DNA of 7,037 nucleotides from positions 1 through 7,037 of the forward strand of contig CANFIE010000209.1 of NCBI GenBank assembly GCA_947446625.1. The letters run 5' to 3'. This document shows, one piece after another, positions 1 to 6,622 of this stretch (its first letter is position 1; every line of letters starts with the position of its first letter). The notes beneath the pieces are model-generated. The model was not told the DNA's origin and searched no databases. It saw only the letters and a program-made list of their open reading frames with translations. The position numbers and the translations under genes were made by a program. Origin of the DNA: Acetobacteraceae bacterium (lineage in GTDB: Bacteria > Pseudomonadota > Alphaproteobacteria > Acetobacterales > Acetobacteraceae).

Positions 1-422
1 ACCGCCGCTTCCAGCTTGCCGTACAGGCCGGGGCGCTCCGGGCGCGGGCCAACAATGCTCATGTCGCCGATCAGCACGTTGAACAGCTGCGGCAGCTCGT
101 CCAGCCGGGTCTTGCGGAGGAAGTTGCCCACGCGGGTGATGCGCGGATCACGCTTGGCGGCCCAGACCGCGCCGCTCTTGGCTTCGGCGTCCTGGCGCAT
201 GCTGCGGAACTTGTACATCACGAACAGCTCGGTGCGGTCGGCGCGCATGCGGCCCACGCGCAGCTGGCGGAAAATCGCCGGGCCGGGGCTGTCCAGCCGC
301 ACCGCCAGGGCAATCAGCGGCAGCAGCGGCAGCACCAGCGCCAGCGCAACCAGCGAAACCAAAATGTCGAAGCCCCGCTTGGCGTGCGCCACATGGGCGG
401 GCATGTGCATGTTGTCGGTCAT
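1..422 (-). CDS. ExoY/WcaJ-type undecaprenyl-phosphate sugar phosphotransferase (3' end outside window)
   Basis: This enzyme family transfers a sugar-1-phosphate from a nucleotide sugar to undecaprenyl phosphate at the inner membrane, the first step of repeat-unit assembly. I translated it by hand: 140 residues are visible and the C-terminus runs off the left edge. Visible signatures are KRGFDI (15-20), a hydrophobic membrane hairpin at about 20-42 containing prolines 32 and 35, DSPGP (44-48), MYKFRSM (69-75), RITRVGNFLRKTRLDELPQL (94-113) and GDMSIVGPRPE (119-129). D108-E109 match the catalytic Asp-Glu pair of the monotopic phosphoglycosyl transferases. The N-terminus is short, so this is the small ExoY/PglC architecture, not the large WbaP/WcaJ type with four extra membrane helices. 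Start ATG at 422 has GGAG (432-435) nine bases upstream. It follows the GT2 gene by 14 bp and is probably co-transcribed. The family call is secure; sugar specificity cannot be read. Confidence 0.95.
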   Translation of the reverse strand, partial: MTDNMHMPAHVAHAKRGFDILVSLVALALVLPLLPLIALAVRLDSPGPAIFRQLRVGRMRADRTELFVMYKFRSMRQDAEAKSGAVWAAKRDPRITRVGNFLRKTRLDELPQLFNVLIGDMSIVGPRPERPGLYGKLEAA

Positions 423-436
423 GGTCGGTTGCTCCG

Positions 437-1588
437 TTATGCCGGTGCCATGGCGCGGCGCCAGGGCTGTTGGGTCTGCCCCATGCTCAGCAGATACCGT
501 GCCACGCCGAATGCACTCGCCAGGTGGCCAAAGGCCAAATAGCGCAACACCGCCAGCGGTTTTGGCGCCTTTTCGCCGCAAATCGCACCCAGCAGGGCCA
601 GGCCGATGCCCAATGCCTCGCAAGCTGCAAGGCCGGCGAAGAACAGGCTGCCCGGCGCCAGCAGCACGCTGCCCAGCACCGCGAAACCCAGCAGAAACGG
701 CATGGCCACGCGCAGCGCCTTGCCGGAAGCAAAGGCCAGCGCCACGCCGCCCTGGCGCGGATGCAGCAGCGCCGCCAGCCGCACCAGCTGCTGCGCGTTG
801 CCGGCGGCAATGCGGCGGCGACGGCGGGTTTCCAGCGCCGGGTTGGCCACCTCGGCCTCCACCACGCCAATCGCCTCGTCATAGGCAATGCGCCAGCCGG
901 CCAGATGCATGCGCAGCGGCATGATGAAATCGTCGTTGATGGTATCGGCCTCCAGCGGCGCCCAGGCCTCGCGCCGGAAGCACCAGAAGGCACCATGCAG
1001 CCCCAGCGGCGCGCCCAGCGCGGCCTCGCCCCGCTTCACCGCCACCTGGTAGCGCCAATACGCCGCCTCGCCGGCCGAACCGGGGCGCGAGAGCAGGTAG
1101 GTACCACCCACCGCGCCCAGCTTTGGGTCGGCGAAATGCGCCGCGGCCAGCCGCAGCGCGTCGGGCGGCAGCATGGCGGAAACATCGCTCAGCGCCACTA
1201 CGCCTTCGGTGATCCCGCTGATCGTCTCGTTCAGCACCGCCAGCTTGCCGCGGTTGGGCCGCAGGTCGCGCACCTCAGCATGCAGCTCCAGCCCGGCCAG
1301 CGCCTCACGCGCCAACTCCACGGTCGCGTCGGAGCACCCATCGCAGGCCACCACCACCCGTAGCCGGTCGCGCGGATAGTCCAGCGCCGCCAGGTTGCGC
1401 AGCTTGGCCACGATGAACTCGGCCTCGTTATGCGCCGGCATCACCACGGTCACCAAGGGCAGCGCGGCCTCGGCCAGCGGTGCCGGCACCGGCGGCGCCT
1501 GCCGAGACAAGCGGCGCAGCAGCAGCGGCCAGCCAGCATGATGCCAGGCGGCAAGTCCCAGGGCGGAAAGCGTGGCGGTGGCAAGCAT
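437..1588 (-). CDS. Membrane-associated family 2 glycosyltransferase
   Basis: A 383-residue GT2 (GT-A fold) inverting glycosyltransferase that probably adds one sugar to the lipid-linked repeat unit on the cytoplasmic face. The N-terminus (about 2-25) is weakly hydrophobic. The catalytic domain begins at LVTVVMPAHNEAEF (45-58). CDGCSD (82-87) and SDVSA (134-138) occupy the nucleotide-sugar and metal-binding Asp positions, and NDDF (218-221) the catalytic-base region. RRRRRIAAGNAQQL (255-268) corresponds to the QxxRW stretch of processive GT2 enzymes, but isoleucine stands where tryptophan is expected. Two hydrophobic segments follow, about 293-313 and 315-336, and perhaps a third near 345-366. 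Length and topology fit membrane-anchored EPS glycosyltransferases. The ATG at 1588 overlaps the TGA of the GT4 gene by one base (TGATG), with a perfect AGGAGG seven bases upstream, so translational coupling is likely. Family is confident; acceptor and donor are unknown. Confidence 0.92.
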   Translation of the reverse strand: MLATATLSALGLAAWHHAGWPLLLRRLSRQAPPVPAPLAEAALPLVTVVMPAHNEAEFIVAKLRNLAALDYPRDRLRVVVACDGCSDATVELAREALAGLELHAEVRDLRPNRGKLAVLNETISGITEGVVALSDVSAMLPPDALRLAAAHFADPKLGAVGGTYLLSRPGSAGEAAYWRYQVAVKRGEAALGAPLGLHGAFWCFRREAWAPLEADTINDDFIMPLRMHLAGWRIAYDEAIGVVEAEVANPALETRRRRRIAAGNAQQLVRLAALLHPRQGGVALAFASGKALRVAMPFLLGFAVLGSVLLAPGSLFFAGLAACEALGIGLALLGAICGEKAPKPLAVLRYLAFGHLASAFGVARYLLSMGQTQQPWRRAMAPA

Positions 1589-2661
1589 CAGGCGGCCTCC
1601 TCGGCAATCTTCAGGTAGGCGGCGGCGGCGGCGGCCAGGCTGGCATGGGCCAGCACGAAGCCACGCGGGTCACCCCCTTGGTTCGCCAGGATGGATTGCA
1701 TGCCCTGTGCCAGCGCCGCCGGGTCTTCCGCCGCAACCAGCCTTGCAGAATGCGGTGCGCAGGCCGCCGGCACGCCACCCACCCGGGCGGCCACCACCGG
1801 CAGGCCGCTGGCCTGGGCTTCCAGCAGCGCCAGGGGCAGGCCCTCATTGCGGGAAGGCAGGCAGTAGGCGTCAAGCGCCTGGTAGAAGCCGGCCATATCC
1901 TGCACCAGCCCGAGGAACTTCACGCGCTGGCCCAAACCCAGCGCCGCCACCTGCTCGCGCAATGCCTGGGCCTGGCCGCCATCGCCGGCCACCGCCAGCA
2001 GGGCGTCGCCCGGCAGTTGCGCCATGGAGGCAATGGCCAAATCCACGCCCTTCACCGGCTCCAGCCGCGCCGCCACGCCGATGATCTGGCGGTCCAGCGG
2101 CAGGCCCAGCGCGGCGCGGGCGGCGGCTTTGTCGCCCGGAGTGAACCGATCAGTATCCACCCCGTTCAGCACCACGGTGGGCAGCACGCCAATGGCGGCC
2201 TGCACTGCCTCGGCCACATGCGGCGCATCGGCCACCAGCACCGGGCTGCCCAGGCGCAGAGCCAGCTTCACCACCGCGCGGCGCTTGGCGTTCTGCAAAT
2301 GCCAGGCATCGTGTTCGGTGTGCAGCCGGCGCTTTACTCCGGCCAGCCGCGCCGCCACGGCGGCATACAGCAGCGGGCCAACATGGTGGGTATGCACCGC
2401 CCAGGGCTTCAACTGGCGGAACAGTGCCACCAGCCGAGGAACCAACCGGGCATCCAGCCCCGGCCGCTTGCCCAGGAACAGCAGCTGTTCCCGGTACTGT
2501 GCCAACCGAGGCCAGGCGGCCACTGCGCTGGCGTAGTCACCTTCCAGGCTCAGCACCAAGGTGGGGCGGCTGGCGGCCTGGGCGCGGGCCAGTTCCAGCG
2601 CCATCACTTCCAGCCCGCCCGGCGCCAAATGCTGCACCACGTGGATCATCGGGGCCTGCAT
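1588..2661 (-). CDS. Family 4 (group 1) glycosyltransferase
   Basis: A 357-residue GT-B retaining glycosyltransferase expected to extend the EPS repeat unit in the cytoplasm. Numbering from the upstream ATG at 2664, the N-terminal Rossmann domain carries the glycine loop in HLAPGGLEVMALELARA (12-28) and HTHHVGP (91-97). The C-terminal donor domain starts with VLNGVDTDRF (165-174). AARLEPVKG (198-206) supplies the Arg200/Lys205 diphosphate contacts, GDG (227-229) follows, and E274 and E282 in SRNEGLPLALLEAQASGLPV (271-290) form the family EX7E motif. Two ATGs stand in tandem, at 2664 and 2661. The GGGAGG site (2667-2672) is only two bases from the first and five from the second, so I prefer 2661. 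Start choice changes one residue only. The gene follows the co-polymerase stop by 11 bp and overlaps the next gene by one base. It resembles GT4 enzymes of EPS loci; donor sugar is not deducible. Confidence 0.95.
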   Translation of the reverse strand: MQAPMIHVVQHLAPGGLEVMALELARAQAASRPTLVLSLEGDYASAVAAWPRLAQYREQLLFLGKRPGLDARLVPRLVALFRQLKPWAVHTHHVGPLLYAAVAARLAGVKRRLHTEHDAWHLQNAKRRAVVKLALRLGSPVLVADAPHVAEAVQAAIGVLPTVVLNGVDTDRFTPGDKAAARAALGLPLDRQIIGVAARLEPVKGVDLAIASMAQLPGDALLAVAGDGGQAQALREQVAALGLGQRVKFLGLVQDMAGFYQALDAYCLPSRNEGLPLALLEAQASGLPVVAARVGGVPAACAPHSARLVAAEDPAALAQGMQSILANQGGDPRGFVLAHASLAAAAAAYLKIAEEAA

Positions 2662-2672
2662 CATCGCCTCCC

Positions 2673-4130
2673 TTACGCCCGGGCCATGGCCGGGATCCGG
2701 GCCAGCACCGCCAGGCCGGTCGCCTTCTCCACGTCGCGGCTGCGGCGGAAGGTGTTGTCGAAGAACTCCATCGCCGCCGCCAGCCCAACCCCCAGGCCAA
2801 TGCCGGCCAGCAGGCCCACAATGGTGAAGATCAGCGCCATCGGCTTCAGCGGCGCGGTGGGCACGAAGGGGCGGTCGATGATCTTGATCCGCTCCGGCGC
2901 TTGCTGAATGGCCAGGTCGGTCGTCACCTGGGCCATCTCAAAGCGGCGGCGCAGCGTGGTCACCAGTTCGGCCTTTACCGTCACGTCGCGGTCCAGGCTG
3001 CGCAGCTGGCGTTCCACCTCGCCGCTGCCGGCAATGCGCTGTTCCACTTCCTCGATGCTGCGCCGCAGGTTGGCCACCTCGGCACGCAGATGCTCGGCCT
3101 GGTCACGCACGCTGGCCATGGCGCCAATCTGGCTGATCAGCAGCGGCTGGGCGCCCTCGGCGCGGGGCTGCGCCATGGCGGCCAGGTTCCACAGCCGGTT
3201 GGGGTCCATCGGCGGGGCGTTGTTGGCGGCTTCCACCAGGGCGCGGCGCTCATGCTCCAGCCGGTCCAGGCGGAACTGCGCGGCCTGCACGCGGGAATGG
3301 TCGTCGGTGTAGCGGGCGCGCAGCAGGGCCAGCTCGCCCATGGTGGTCACAATGTCCTGCTCCAGCCGGCCGATCACCGGGTTGGTGGCCAGCAGGCGCT
3401 CGCCAATGGCTCCCATCTCGCCCTCAAGCCCGGCCAGGCTCACTTCGCGCTCGGCCAGCTTCTCGCGCAGCTGCGCCAGGCGCTGAATGTTGATGGCGCG
3501 CAGGTCCGGCAGTTGCGCGGCGTGTTCGGTCTTGAAGGCCGAGAGCCGGGTCTCAACCTCGTTAAGCTCGCCCTGGGCCTCGTTCAGCTGACCTTCCAGA
3601 AAGCGCGTGCTGCTGCGCAGGCTGCTGTCTTCCGGCCCGCGCACCCGTTCAATGAAGCGCTCGCCAATCCGGCTCAGCACCCGGTCCATGCCGGCCGGGT
3701 TCGCGGCGCGGTAGCGCAGCTCCACCATTTCCTGGCCCACCAGCTGCACCGAGACACCGGCCGCCAGGTAGCTTACCGCCTCGCTCTGCTGGCGGTCATT
3801 GGCGTCGCGCGGGATCATCTCCAAGTCCTTCGCCACCTCGGCCAGCACGTAGCGGCTGGTCACCAGGGCGCGCAGGCCTTCCATGCGGTCGCGCAGGTTG
3901 GTGCGCACCGTCAGGTCTTCCAGGAAGGGGTTGAACTTGGCCGGGTCCTGGATCAGCACGCTCATCCGCGCCTCATAGCTGCGCGGGGCGAAGCTGCCGA
4001 GCACGGCGCCGACGATGGGCAGCACCAGAATGGGCAGGGCGATGACGTAGCGGCGGCGCCATGCGGCGGCCAGCAGCCCGTGAATGACTTCGGCCAGCGG
4101 CGGGGTGGAAACGGTGGCGGCGGTGGTCAT
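2673..4130 (-). CDS. Wzz/GumC-type polysaccharide co-polymerase (chain-length determinant)
   Basis: A 485-residue inner-membrane protein that would set polymer length and connect synthesis to the outer-membrane exporter. Order of parts: cytoplasmic N-terminus, TM1 at about 28-47, the Wzz domain (about 12-165) with YEARMSVLIQDP (52-63), and a long periplasmic helical region rich in heptad-like Leu/Glu/Arg (about 172-300 and 335-405). Within it RYTDDHSRVQ (273-282) and the segment from EVERQLRSLD (371-380) resemble the GNVR domain. A proline-rich stretch, DRPFVPTAPLKPM (419-431), leads into TM2 at about 432-456 and EFFDNTFRRSRDVEKATGL (455-473). There is no fused kinase domain; the ATPase fragment upstream is the likely partner. 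The reading frame stays open to an ATG at 4268, but that start would overlap the lipoprotein gene by about 95 bases and add an implausible Arg-rich leader. The ATG at 4130 has GGAG (4136-4139) five bases upstream. Confidence 0.95.
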   Translation of the reverse strand: MTTAATVSTPPLAEVIHGLLAAAWRRRYVIALPILVLPIVGAVLGSFAPRSYEARMSVLIQDPAKFNPFLEDLTVRTNLRDRMEGLRALVTSRYVLAEVAKDLEMIPRDANDRQQSEAVSYLAAGVSVQLVGQEMVELRYRAANPAGMDRVLSRIGERFIERVRGPEDSSLRSSTRFLEGQLNEAQGELNEVETRLSAFKTEHAAQLPDLRAINIQRLAQLREKLAEREVSLAGLEGEMGAIGERLLATNPVIGRLEQDIVTTMGELALLRARYTDDHSRVQAAQFRLDRLEHERRALVEAANNAPPMDPNRLWNLAAMAQPRAEGAQPLLISQIGAMASVRDQAEHLRAEVANLRRSIEEVEQRIAGSGEVERQLRSLDRDVTVKAELVTTLRRRFEMAQVTTDLAIQQAPERIKIIDRPFVPTAPLKPMALIFTIVGLLAGIGLGVGLAAAMEFFDNTFRRSRDVEKATGLAVLARIPAMARA

Positions 4131-4139
4131 GGTAGCTCC
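4131..4139 (-). promoter_or_regulatory. Ribosome binding site that fixes the co-polymerase start
   Basis: The minus strand reads GGAG (complement of 4136-4139) five bases before the ATG at 4130. This supports that start over the in-frame upstream ATG at 4268, which lies inside the lipoprotein coding region. Confidence 0.75.
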
Positions 4140-4156
4140 GGTGCCCCCCTTGCCGC

Positions 4157-4174
4157 GGCCCCGATATTGGGGCC
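4157..4174 (-). other. Intercistronic G/C hairpin at the lipoprotein/co-polymerase junction
   Basis: A perfect 6-bp inverted repeat, GGCCCC (4157-4162) and GGGGCC (4169-4174), encloses a 6-base A/T-rich loop. It touches the last base of the lipoprotein stop codon and ends 26 bases before the co-polymerase ATG. No T-run follows it on the minus strand, so it is not a standard intrinsic terminator. It could be an mRNA stability or expression-tuning element, or chance in GC-rich DNA. Confidence 0.45.
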
Positions 4175-4653
4175 TAGCGCGGCGAAGGCGGTGCTGCACC
4201 CGGAACAGCAAGGCCTGTGCCAGCATCTCGCAGCACCAAAACCTGCCCAACCGGGGCATCTCTCTCAAAACGCAATTGCACTTCGCGGAACTGGCCTTCC
4301 AACTGGCGGGCCACGGCCAGGGCGCGGCGCTGGTTCAGCAGGCTGCCATCGGTGGCCGGGGCGCTGGCACGGGCTATCACCACAACATGCGGCGCGCCTC
4401 TATTGGCGGCTGCAAATTGCAAAAGCTCGGCCCGCTGCGCCGCGTCGGGCTGCACTTCGGTACCGGCATAGCGCAGCACCATGCGGCTGGGCGGCGCCTG
4501 GTCGTTGGCGCGGGCGCGGGCGAGCATGTCGGCCACATTGGTTCGGCCTGCCCCGCCGCCGGCCTGGCCTTGGGCCAGGCTCAGGTTGCGCATCGGGTCC
4601 TCCTGGCAGGCCAGCAGCAGCAGCGGCAACATCGGCAGAAGGCGGCGCGGCAT
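4174..4653 (-). CDS. Small outer-membrane lipoprotein with a degenerate OmpA-like domain
   Basis: I do not recognise a named family. The 159-residue product begins with a classic lipoprotein signal, MPRRLLPMLPLLLLAC, with the lipobox LLAC and the lipidated cysteine at 16. The next residues are Gln-Glu, without the +2 Asp inner-membrane retention signal, so outer-membrane sorting is inferred. After a Gly/Ala-rich linker, about 57-145 looks like an OmpA-type C-terminal fold: VLRYAGTEVQPDA, then HVVVIARASA, then LLNQRRALAVARQL, which matches the family's NxxLSxxRAxxV helix. The conserved Asp of the peptidoglycan-binding HTD motif is not evident, so diaminopimelate binding is doubtful. The ATG at 4653 has GAGG three bases and AGGAG eleven bases upstream. 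An in-frame ATG at 4704 would add 17 residues before the signal and has no clear ribosome site. It sits between a glycosyltransferase and the co-polymerase, which suggests a cell-envelope role in EPS export or assembly. Confidence 0.8.
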   Translation of the reverse strand: MPRRLLPMLPLLLLACQEDPMRNLSLAQGQAGGGAGRTNVADMLARARANDQAPPSRMVLRYAGTEVQPDAAQRAELLQFAAANRGAPHVVVIARASAPATDGSLLNQRRALAVARQLEGQFREVQLRFERDAPVGQVLVLRDAGTGLAVPGAAPPSPR

Positions 4654-4705
4654 GGACCTCAAGGCTCCTGGTGGCGCAGGCCGGAAGGGGCGCTGCCCGG
4701 CCATG

Positions 4706-5827
4706 CTACAACGCTTCGATCAATCGTGCCGCCTGTGCCGCACGCGCGGCCCAGGATTCCGCCGCCACCGTCTGTTGCCGGGCGGGGTTGGGGCCGGAGG
4801 GCTCGGCGCGGCAGGCTTCCAGCGCGGCGGCGAACCCGGCCGCATCCTGCACCTGGGTCACCAGCCCGGCATAGGGCGCCAGGGCCGGGAAGGGCGTGCT
4901 GACAACGGGCCGCCCCGCCGCCAGGTATTCCCGCAGCTTCAACGGGTTGCAGGCGCGGATCTGCGCATTGTCCACAAAGGGGATAATCCCCGCGGTCCAG
5001 TTCTGGGCGTAGCCGGGCAGCTCGGCATGCGGCTTCGGCCCCAGCCGCACCACATTGGCCAGCCCCTCCAGCGGGGTCAGGTCGGTTTCGGCACTGGGCG
5101 CACCGATGAACAGGAAGCGCCAATGCGGCAGCAGCCGCGCCGTCTCGGCCACCAGCTTCAGGTCCAGCCACGGCGCCAGCGAGCCATAGAACCCCGCCAC
5201 CGGGCCATCATCCGGCATATCGGCCGGGCGCGGCGCCGGGGTGCTGAACAGGCCGAAATCCACACCATGTTCCAGCAGCGCGGTCTTGTGCGCCGGAAAC
5301 CGCGCGGCCAGCGCCGGAGACGCCGCCAGCACCAGGTCGGCGCGCTCGGCCAACTCGGCTTCCATGGCCAGCGCGGCCTTGTGGTCCACCCCGGCCAGGG
5401 CGCCGAAATCGTCACCGCAATAATACACCACCGCGCTTTCGCGGCAGGCGCCCAGGGCCTGCACGGCGGAAGGCAGGCTGGCCCACACCACCGGGCGCCG
5501 CAGCCCGGCCGAGGCGCCCCGCACCGTGCGGCCGATCAACGCCTTGTTCAGCGCCCGCGCCGCCATGCCCTGCGCCATGGGCAGCGCCAGCGGCTGCACC
5601 ACGGGAAACGGCGCCTTCGGCCCCGCTACGGCCGCCACCGGCCGCGCCGCCCCGCGCAGCTTGCGCCAGGCCCGGCCCATGTCGCGGCTCGTAAACTTCG
5701 GCCGGCGCAGGCCAATGGAGTTGACCCACACCACGCCCCGGTCCCGCGCCAGATGCTGCACCAGATGCTGGGTGGAGGAGGGATGCGCCCCCCAATCCTC
5801 GCCGAACACAATCAGGTCGCGGGCCAT
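4706..5827 (-). CDS. GT-B glycosyltransferase, TuaH-like
   Basis: A 373-residue cytoplasmic GT-B glycosyltransferase resembling the TuaH-like group found in EPS and teichuronic acid loci. The N-terminal half has FGEDWGAHPSSTQHL (8-22), VVWVNSIGLRRP (32-43), VVWASLPSA (113-121) and YYCGDDFGALAGVDH (135-149), the last two being typical of this group. The C-terminal half has LLEHGVDFGLF (184-194), a glycine loop in GFYGSLAPWLD (212-222), IPFVDN (282-287) and NPLKLREYLAAGRPVVSTPF (294-313), where Glu300 is the likely donor-binding acid of the family. The ATG at 5827 lies four bases after the stop of the acyltransferase gene, with GGAGG (5837-5841) nine bases upstream inside that gene, implying coupled translation. 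The TAG stop at 4708-4706 precedes the lipoprotein gene. The enzyme presumably adds one sugar of the repeat unit; which one cannot be told. Confidence 0.92.
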   Translation of the reverse strand: MARDLIVFGEDWGAHPSSTQHLVQHLARDRGVVWVNSIGLRRPKFTSRDMGRAWRKLRGAARPVAAVAGPKAPFPVVQPLALPMAQGMAARALNKALIGRTVRGASAGLRRPVVWASLPSAVQALGACRESAVVYYCGDDFGALAGVDHKAALAMEAELAERADLVLAASPALAARFPAHKTALLEHGVDFGLFSTPAPRPADMPDDGPVAGFYGSLAPWLDLKLVAETARLLPHWRFLFIGAPSAETDLTPLEGLANVVRLGPKPHAELPGYAQNWTAGIIPFVDNAQIRACNPLKLREYLAAGRPVVSTPFPALAPYAGLVTQVQDAAGFAAALEACRAEPSGPNPARQQTVAAESWAARAAQAARLIEAL

Positions 5828-5831
5828 GGGC

Positions 5832-6542
5832 TCACACCTCCAGCAGGCGAATGACGCGGCAGGGGTTGCCGGCGGCCAGCACCATGGAAGGCAGGCTTTT
5901 CGTCACCACGCTGCCGGCGCCCACCACCGTGCCGCGGCCAATGGTAACGCCCGCCAGCACGGTAACCCCGGTGCCGAGCCAGACATCATCCTCCAGCACA
6001 ATGTCGCCGGTCTGGCTGGCGGTGCAGGGCAGGCCGGCGGCGCGGGCTTCCGGGTTCTCGGGGTGGCCGGGGTAGCCGGCCAGAAAGTTGCGGCCCGCCA
6101 GCCGCACATTGTCGCCCAGCATCACCCGGGTGCCCACGGCGATGGTGGTCTGCCAGCCGATATCCACGTTGCTGCCCACATCCAGCAACGGGGCAGGGTG
6201 GGTGCTGGGCCGCGCCGTCAGCGTGCTGGCGGCCGAAAGCCGCACATCCCGCCCCAGCCGCAGCCGCAGCGGCCCGGCAATGAAGGGCATGCCACCCTCA
6301 AGCCGCAGCCCCGGCGCCGGGGTTTCGCAGCGCGAGAGGAACAGCGGGGTCCAGTACAGCGCCCGCATGGCCTGGCTGCAGGCGCCGCGCAGGCCGGTAT
6401 GCAGCGCGTACAGCGCGCTGTGCAGCGGCCGTACTACCGGCACACGGAAGCCGCGCACCGCCTGAATGCTGCGCCACGCCAGCCGGGCGGCCGGGCTTTG
6501 TTGCGCCTTGATGGTTTGCCTGAGGGCCAGCACTGCGTTCAT
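5832..6542 (-). CDS. Hexapeptide-repeat (left-handed beta-helix) acyltransferase
   Basis: A 236-residue member of the maltose/galactoside (NodL/Maa-like) O-acetyltransferase superfamily. It likely transfers an acetyl or other acyl group from acyl-CoA to a sugar hydroxyl of the polysaccharide precursor. The first 85 residues are a basic, partly hydrophobic extension without recognisable motifs. From about 86 the imperfect hexapeptide repeats begin (LLDVGSNVDIGWQTTIAVGT at 119-138). The usual loop follows with YPGHPENPEAR (157-167), whose His160 matches the catalytic His of the family. The final coils are DVWLGTGVTVLAGVTIGRGT (186-205), then AGSVVTKSLPSMVLAAGNPC (209-228), the standard end of the family. 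The ATG at 6542 has GGAG (6551-6554) eight bases upstream. It heads the tightly packed part of the operon. An N-acyltransferase acting on an amino sugar nucleotide is a less likely alternative. Confidence 0.9.
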   Translation of the reverse strand: MNAVLALRQTIKAQQSPAARLAWRSIQAVRGFRVPVVRPLHSALYALHTGLRGACSQAMRALYWTPLFLSRCETPAPGLRLEGGMPFIAGPLRLRLGRDVRLSAASTLTARPSTHPAPLLDVGSNVDIGWQTTIAVGTRVMLGDNVRLAGRNFLAGYPGHPENPEARAAGLPCTASQTGDIVLEDDVWLGTGVTVLAGVTIGRGTVVGAGSVVTKSLPSMVLAAGNPCRVIRLLEV

Positions 6543-6622
6543 CGTCCCATCTCCGCATCGGGTTCACGGGCCACTACGCAGCAAGCGTGCCATGCAGGCC
6601 GCCTTGCAGAATGCGAGGCGCG
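6543..6622 (-). other. 80-bp intergenic gap between ATPase and acyltransferase genes
   Basis: This is the largest gene-free stretch in the window. It holds the acyltransferase ribosome site at its left end. I see only a weak, bulged inverted repeat in the middle and no T-tract, so I cannot call a terminator. No convincing -35/-10 pair is visible. The ATPase could be co-transcribed with the genes downstream, or a promoter could lie here unrecognised. Confidence 0.4.

Noticed and set aside
4131..4268. N-terminal extension of the co-polymerase to an ATG at 4268
   Set aside because: It would overlap the lipoprotein gene by about 95 bases, adds an Arg-rich leader unlike the family, and the ATG at 4130 has a well-spaced GGAG site.
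4654..4704. Upstream ATG at 4704 as start of the lipoprotein
   Set aside because: It would place 17 extra residues before a compact, complete signal peptide and has no visible ribosome site; the ATG at 4653 has both.
2424..4874. Very long plus-strand open frame (816 codons) opposite the co-polymerase, the lipoprotein and flanking glycosyltransferase genes
   Set aside because: Its product is low-complexity and rich in Gly, His, Gln, Arg and Ala with no domain. It spans several genes with clear homology on the other strand. In GC-rich DNA the antisense frame is kept open by codon bias.
6543..6622. Intrinsic terminator between the ATPase and acyltransferase genes
   Set aside because: The inverted repeat is short and bulged and no T-tract follows on the minus strand.
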